13,256 nucleotides of DNA from Actinomycetes bacterium (GTDB lineage Bacteria > Actinomycetota > Acidimicrobiia > Spongiisociales > UBA5794): assembly GCA_023336765.1 (NCBI GenBank), contig JAMBLL010000008.1, positions 1 to 13,256 on the forward strand. Reading direction: 5' to 3'. This document shows, one piece after another, positions 13,194 to 13,256 of this stretch (the first letter of the stretch is position 1; each line of letters starts with the position of its first letter). The notes below the pieces were generated by a model, which ran no database searches, was not told where the DNA came from, and saw only the letters and a list, made by a program, of their open reading frames with translations. Position numbers and translations under genes: made by a program.

Positions 13194-13256
13194 GTGTTTC
13201 GATCGCGTCTGGATCGGTGATATCGCGGTCTTGGGTCTTGGTTCAGCTGATCGCCC

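Larger units (their letters stand above)
12893..13256. other. Non-coding right-edge region
   Basis: About 360 bp with no gene I can support. It contains the GMC terminator hairpin and, near the edge, an 11-bp inverted repeat. Weak frames exist, including one on the minus strand open to the right edge for about 79 codons, but none shows recognisable protein character. Confidence 0.5.

Overview
The window looks like chromosome from a high-GC actinomycete. An acidimicrobial (Ilumatobacter-like) lineage is my best guess, because of the Thr/Ala/Pro-rich linker behind the lipobox of the solute-binding protein, the Reg1/MalR-type LacI regulator and the giant DUF11/beta-helix secreted protein. This is inferred from sequence character only; there is no rRNA or other marker gene.

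Layout. (1) Positions 1-3392, minus: the first 1130 codons of a giant secreted beta-helix/DUF11 protein whose C-terminus lies beyond the left edge. (2) 3513-3968, minus: a small Tat-exported DUF6916 protein immediately upstream of it. (3) 4169-8215, minus: a maltose/maltodextrin-type ABC importer operon, malE-malF-malG, with malF and malG overlapping by 14 bp and a strong hairpin between malE and malF. No ATPase gene is present. (4) 8364-9365, plus: a divergent LacI-family (MalR/Reg1-like) regulator. The 148-bp gap between malE and the regulator carries six TTGCAA-like boxes at 10-11 bp spacing. (5) 9421-10905, minus: a cytoplasmic GH13 alpha-glucan hydrolase convergent with the regulator, separated from it by a 17-bp perfect hairpin. 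(6) 11324-12892, plus: a choline-dehydrogenase-like GMC flavoprotein oxidoreductase followed by a terminator hairpin. (7) 12893-13256: no gene recognised; the right edge holds an 11-bp inverted repeat.

How the genes work together. MalE, MalF and MalG would bind and import maltose or maltodextrins, using an ATPase encoded elsewhere (actinomycetes commonly share one, MsiK). The GH13 enzyme would hydrolyse the imported oligosaccharides in the cytoplasm, and the LacI-type repressor would gate the operon through the TTGCAA array. The DUF6916 protein and the giant beta-helix protein form a separate cell-surface module. The GMC oxidoreductase appears to be an independent transcription unit.

Most worth a second look: the helically phased operator array with a probably leaderless regulator start, the small Tat-DUF6916 protein paired with a giant beta-helix protein, and the GH13 gene whose C-terminal domain appears cut short at the convergent hairpin.
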